DNA from: Epiperipatus broadwayi
Lineage: Eukaryota; Onychophora; Udeonychophora; Euonychophora; Peripatidae
Assembly (NCBI GenBank): GCA_028023455.1
Contig: JAQFVV010012497.1
Location: 3,720,001 to 3,784,000, forward strand
DNA: 64,000 nucleotides
Reading direction: 5' to 3'
The notes beneath the pieces are model-generated. The model had not been told where the DNA came from and did no database searches. It was given only the letters and a program-made list of their open reading frames with translations. The first letter of the stretch is position 1, and the number at the start of each line of letters is the position of its first letter. Position numbers and translations under genes: made by a program. This document shows, piece by piece, positions 62,581 through 64,000 of the stretch.

Positions 62581-64000
<1,420 letters not shown>

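Overview
The window is very AT-rich eukaryotic (metazoan) DNA. It contains no intact host gene that I can demonstrate and is dominated by transposable elements. The mix of elements points to an invertebrate animal: non-LTR retrotransposons (CR1/Jockey-like with PHD-finger ORF1, L1/Tx1-like with CCHC ORF1, RTE-like), Penelope-like elements with GIY-YIG nuclease domains, a mariner relic, tRNA-derived SINEs and many foldback repeats. The species cannot be named from the sequence. All reading frames use the standard code.

Region 1 (1-46,560) is an old, decayed repeat landscape. It holds three Penelope-like GIY-YIG fragments (5736-6125, 20490-20940, 39798-40110), broken non-LTR reverse-transcriptase or endonuclease relics (2835-3865, 12548-12640, 26400-28330, 31500-32010, 35780-35985, 40955-44130, 45450-46175), a mariner relic (24562-25450), and a tRNA-derived SINE family (SINE-1) with about nine copies. 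A second tRNA-headed repeat (SINE-2), a third (SINE-H) and two very short tRNA-Gly retroposons are also present, together with large palindromes. One fragment, at 32757-33112 on the minus strand, looks like the C-terminus of the host TORC1/AKT substrate PRAS40 (Drosophila Lobe), broken by a stop codon.

The most interesting part of region 1 is ribozyme-like structure. A 960-bp foldback at 37744-38733, bounded by 14-bp direct repeats, carries two complete type-I hammerhead-like folds in opposite orientation, identical over their 59 nt (CTGACGA core, GAAA, GTC cleavage site, 6+6 bp stem I). The SINE-H family separately carries a hammerhead-like core in three copies. Each copy is broken at a different core base, so their consensus restores the canonical core. 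Together with the GIY-YIG fragments this suggests a Penelope-linked retrozyme or ribozyme-SINE system.

Region 2 (46,571-64,000) is a retrotransposon island built in (TAA)n microsatellite. A ~100-bp 3'-end fragment D (minus), element A (plus, 47132-52500), element B (minus, 52912-55673) and element C (minus, 56031-63775) are separated by near-perfect TAA arrays of about 360-440 bp. A further array runs off the right edge. A is a nearly complete L1/Tx1-like element with one ORF2 frameshift. B is a 5'-truncated CR1/Jockey-like element with an otherwise open EN-RT frame. C is an apparently full-length CR1-like element with two PHD fingers in ORF1, a tandem-repeat 5' UTR and three frameshifts. The elements differ in clade and orientation but share the same TAA surroundings, which suggests repeated targeting of one microsatellite type.
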